A stretch of DNA of 64,000 nt from Caprimulgus europaeus (taxonomy: Eukaryota > Chordata > Aves > Caprimulgiformes > Caprimulgidae). A model generated the notes under the pieces. That model worked only from the letters and a program-made list of their open reading frames with translations. It did no database searches and was not told where the DNA came from. Both the position numbers and the translations under genes were made by a program. The DNA lies in contig OU015528.1 in the NCBI GenBank assembly GCA_907165065.1, positions 76,861,474 to 76,925,473 on the forward strand, given 5' to 3'. Shown piece after piece: positions 63,796 through 64,000 of the stretch. Every line of letters starts with the position of its first letter. The stretch's first letter is position 1.

Positions 63796-64000
63796 GGTAG
63801 TCATTTCAGCCACACAGGTCACTGAATAGATGCCTATAACAAAAGGGCAGAATCAGTCTCTAGAAATGCTTCTCTCACTCAAGGACCTCTAGAAGAAATC
63901 TGACATAGCGTAGGTGACATTGAATGACTAATTAGACAATTAAAGGAAATAAAGATTTTCCCCTTTCTTTGTCTTTCATTTGTTTGTTTATTTTGTGACA

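Larger units (their letters stand above)
56281..64000. other. Non-coding, mostly unique DNA
   Basis: No gene recognised. It contains MIR-like fragments (56291-56345, 58491-58560, 63670-63795), two candidate ancient palindromic repeats (56809-56866, 59948-60005), a candidate conserved stretch (59110-59310), a 12-bp tandem duplication (61103-61126) and G/C-run tracts (62526-62545, 62972-62988). Open frames reach about 102 codons with no recognisable domain. Confidence 0.6.

Overview
This 64 kb window looks like gene-poor nuclear DNA from a bird. The organism call rests mainly on CR1 LINE retrotransposons. Three clear 5'-truncated copies carry the avian/archosaur CR1 3' signature (ATTCTATG-type tails and the conserved reverse-transcriptase C-terminus). 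The rest is moderately AT-rich sequence with low repeat density, short microsatellites and very old, eroded repeats, as expected of a bird intergenic region or very long intron. I see no bacterial or phage gene organisation, rRNA, tRNA, CRISPR array or intact protein-coding gene.

Layout. Positions 1-6400 are unique AT-rich DNA with an eroded MIR-like SINE (3862-3962) and a possible ancient 'cacctaa' repeat (1915-2155). A minus-strand CR1 lies at 6401-6826. From 6827 to 20909 the DNA is mostly unique, with a long polypyrimidine tract (8564-8647), the longest open frame of the window (9985-10566, minus, 193 codons, no recognised family) and an old palindromic repeat (14976-15040). The largest CR1, also minus-strand, occupies 20910-21722. 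It preserves part of the reverse-transcriptase C-terminus but is broken by a stop and frameshifts. A short plus-strand CR1 tail lies at 28609-28824. The remaining 35 kb is unique DNA with scattered MIR/L2/CR1-like fossils, microsatellites and a few stretches that look like candidate conserved non-coding elements (32995-33350, 38160-38815, 59110-59310).

Coding content. Nearly all open frames are 60-115 codons, often overlap on both strands and match no family I recognise, which is what chance gives over 64 kb. The only recognisable protein sequence is CR1 reverse transcriptase. Two short stretches have splice-acceptor-like flanks (exon starts at 8486 and 47760) and could be exons of a non-coding RNA or of a gene lying mostly outside the window, but neither is convincing alone.

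I did not find evidence of a new biological system. The most useful leads are the candidate regulatory stretches, the two exon-like segments, a dispersed family of ancient palindromic repeats with at least three plausible copies, and several G-quadruplex-prone or AT-rich tracts. Database names for the fossil repeats come from memory of consensus sequences and need a RepeatMasker-type search.
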